This document shows, piece by piece, positions 50,902-51,886 of a stretch of DNA of 51,886 nt. Below the pieces are notes generated by a model. That model did no database searches and was not told the origin of the DNA. It worked only from the letters and a program-made list of their open reading frames with translations. How positions within the stretch are numbered: the first letter of the stretch is position 1; each line of letters opens with the position of its first letter. Both the position numbers and the translations under genes were made by a program. Origin of the DNA: Bacteroidota bacterium (lineage in GTDB: Bacteria > Bacteroidota > Bacteroidia > NS11-12g > UBA955); contig JAEUUL010000022.1 of assembly GCA_016787485.1 (NCBI GenBank), positions 1 to 51,886 on the forward strand, given 5' to 3'.

Positions 50902-50909
50902 CAAATGTA
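50902..50909 (-). promoter_or_regulatory. -7 box TACATTTG of the second transposase
   Basis: Minus-strand exact TAnnTTTG, six bases before ATG 50895. Confidence 0.5.
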
Positions 50910-51075
50910 AAAGAAACCCGGACCGCCACCCCACATATCCCGGCTACTACCCCCACCAGCCTCCGCTGTCTGCCCGAGTTTTCTTACAGTCCAATAAATC
51001 AGGTTTATAGAGTAAAAAACCGATAATGAATAGTTATAAGTTTGAATTTACTTTCCCCTAATATAGAAACTCTTA

Positions 51076-51726
51076 TCAGTCAGGTTTCATCTTTACCTCA
51101 CTGTAACGAAAACTTTCTTTAGGAGAACGTAAATCGCCATAAAACCAATCATCTTTGGCATCATTGCGTAAAGTCAAAACTGCAAAAATCGTTTCTTGAT
51201 GTAAAATTGTGAACATATAATTATTCGTGTGTTTAACACAATAAGCTATTACCCTTCCCCATTGCTTAACGCTACCCCCTTTAATTTTTTCGTCAATAAC
51301 TAAATCAGCTCCTGATAAATAGATTATAAGTAGTGAAGGGTCAGAGAAAGTCGAATTCGGGTCTACCTTGCCATAAAATTGCCAGGCCCCCACGAAACTC
51401 TCAGGATTAAAAAAATCAAATTTGGGTTGAAGCAAATTATTCAATTCGCCTATTTTTTTTCTATCTTCTTCTTGCTTTTCCAATAATTGCTTATTCAGCT
51501 CTTTTATATAATTTAACGATTCTATTCGTGATTCTAATCCAACGATTATTTCATCCTTTAGCTTAATATCTAATCCAGTATATTTTATGTTCTTACCATA
51601 TTTAATTCTTAAATATATATTTCGTATTACCTTCATGTCAAAATAACTCTTTAAAAGATCCAAAAATGGCACAACAACACTATAAATGAATGTGACAATC
51701 AGCGGATAGCAAAGCATGTATTTCAT
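51076..51726 (-). CDS. Unknown membrane-anchored coiled-coil protein
   Basis: 216 residues from the ATG at 51726 (an in-frame TTG at 51744 and an ATG at 51717 are alternatives). An N-terminal hydrophobic segment (MLCYPLIVTFIYSVVVPFLDLL) is followed by a basic stretch. A coiled coil lies at about 65-95 (LESRIESLNYIKELNKQLLE, KQEEDRKKIGEL). A C-terminal globular part (FVGAWQFYGKVDPNS, LLIIYLSGADLVIDEKI) ends with KESFRYSEVKMKPD. Not recognised. AT-rich (a hand-counted line gave 27% GC), unlike the core genes, which suggests transferred DNA. Confidence 0.68.
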   Translation of the reverse strand: MKYMLCYPLIVTFIYSVVVPFLDLLKSYFDMKVIRNIYLRIKYGKNIKYTGLDIKLKDEIIVGLESRIESLNYIKELNKQLLEKQEEDRKKIGELNNLLQPKFDFFNPESFVGAWQFYGKVDPNSTFSDPSLLIIYLSGADLVIDEKIKGGSVKQWGRVIAYCVKHTNNYMFTILHQETIFAVLTLRNDAKDDWFYGDLRSPKESFRYSEVKMKPD

Positions 51727-51758
51727 CTTTAAATATCCAGACAATTCAATACATTGAA

Positions 51759-51851
51759 TTATTCCACCCGAACAATTCGTATTATCATATGAAAATACAA
51801 CGAGAAATAAACGCCAATTAACAATGCACCAAGAAAAAATAAAAGCGCCAT
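51759..51851 (-). CDS. Candidate 30-residue single-span membrane peptide
   Basis: ATG 51851 to TAA 51759 encodes ALLFFLGALLIGVYFSLYFH followed by MIIRIVRVE after the initiator, a single hydrophobic helix with a basic end. An in-frame TAA lies five codons upstream of the ATG, so the ORF is complete. It ends 33 bases before the next gene's ATG on the same strand and has the same AT-rich composition. No homology or promoter evidence; could be chance. Confidence 0.3.
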   Translation of the reverse strand: MALLFFLGALLIGVYFSLYFHMIIRIVRVE

Positions 51852-51886
51852 AAAATGGTCTCTTTACCCTGTCTCGAAGTGAATTT
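51852..51886. other. Window end, no feature seen
   Basis: 35 AT-rich bases at the window edge; whether another gene of the AT-rich unit begins beyond cannot be told. Confidence 0.3.

Overview
The window looks like a chromosomal stretch of a Bacteroidota bacterium, probably a Chitinophagales- or Saprospirales-like lineage. Three things support this. Secreted proteins carry type IX secretion sorting domains: a gliding-motility-type C-terminus on the 11290-14301 protein and a YPNP-type C-terminus on the beta-helix protein at 26769-28163. The regulators are FecR with a DUF4974-like tail, a propeller/Y_Y_Y histidine kinase and a LytTR regulator. Many genes have the Bacteroidota -7 promoter box TAnnTTTG only 3-16 bases before the start codon. 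Most of the window is ordinary core genome; accessory DNA is confined to a few small islets. No tRNA, rRNA, CRISPR array or complete phage was seen.

Layout. 1-260: hairpin-rich repeat and the 3' remnant of a possible endonuclease III-like gene. 265-5749 (-): MoxR ATPase, two parvulin-type periplasmic chaperone/isomerases, an EI24 membrane protein. 5998-6609: a REP-type Y1 transposase with a palindromic repeat array inside its reading frame. 6657-9614: divergent obgE and an ABC-F ATPase. 9628-9946: a small gene followed by an internally deleted nucleotidyltransferase-like gene. 10015-14301: fabD, a DUF1801 protein and a convergent 1003-residue secreted protein. 14428-15530 (-): FecR-like regulator with a 59-residue partner and no sigma factor. 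15613-19413: Gfo/Idh oxidoreductase and ABC exporter (translationally coupled), divergent from L-threonine 3-dehydrogenase. 19480-21245 (-): an AT-rich three-gene cassette of unknown function, its promoter-proximal gene resembling the TIGR04255 family. 21326-29216: miaB, an outer-membrane protein, PspC, a tRNA methyltransferase coupled to an orphan iron-type ABC ATPase, a GNAT, the beta-helix protein, methylmalonyl-CoA epimerase, a lipoprotein. 29361-32022: iscS, then iscU-iscA and a coiled-coil gene. 32067-38548: a secreted hypothetical, leuS, a MORN/TonB-like protein, proS. 38630-44489: a cell-envelope run (Asn/Pro/Tyr-rich lipoprotein, FadL-like barrel, two secreted conserved hypotheticals). 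44575-45877: VOC, SRPBCC, VOC. 46464-50063: histidine kinase and LytTR response regulator. 50178-50895: degenerate repeat array and a second REP-type transposase. 51076-51886: AT-rich unknown DNA.

The most interesting signals are: (i) the AT-rich cassette 19480-21245, the best candidate for an undescribed system; (ii) a shared operator TTTAGAATrAATCTAAA at both iscS and iscU promoters, with a weaker copy downstream; (iii) two REP-type transposases, each linked to its own palindromic repeats; and (iv) pervasive very short leaders downstream of TAnnTTTG boxes. All functional calls are from reading protein sequence by eye; no database search was run.
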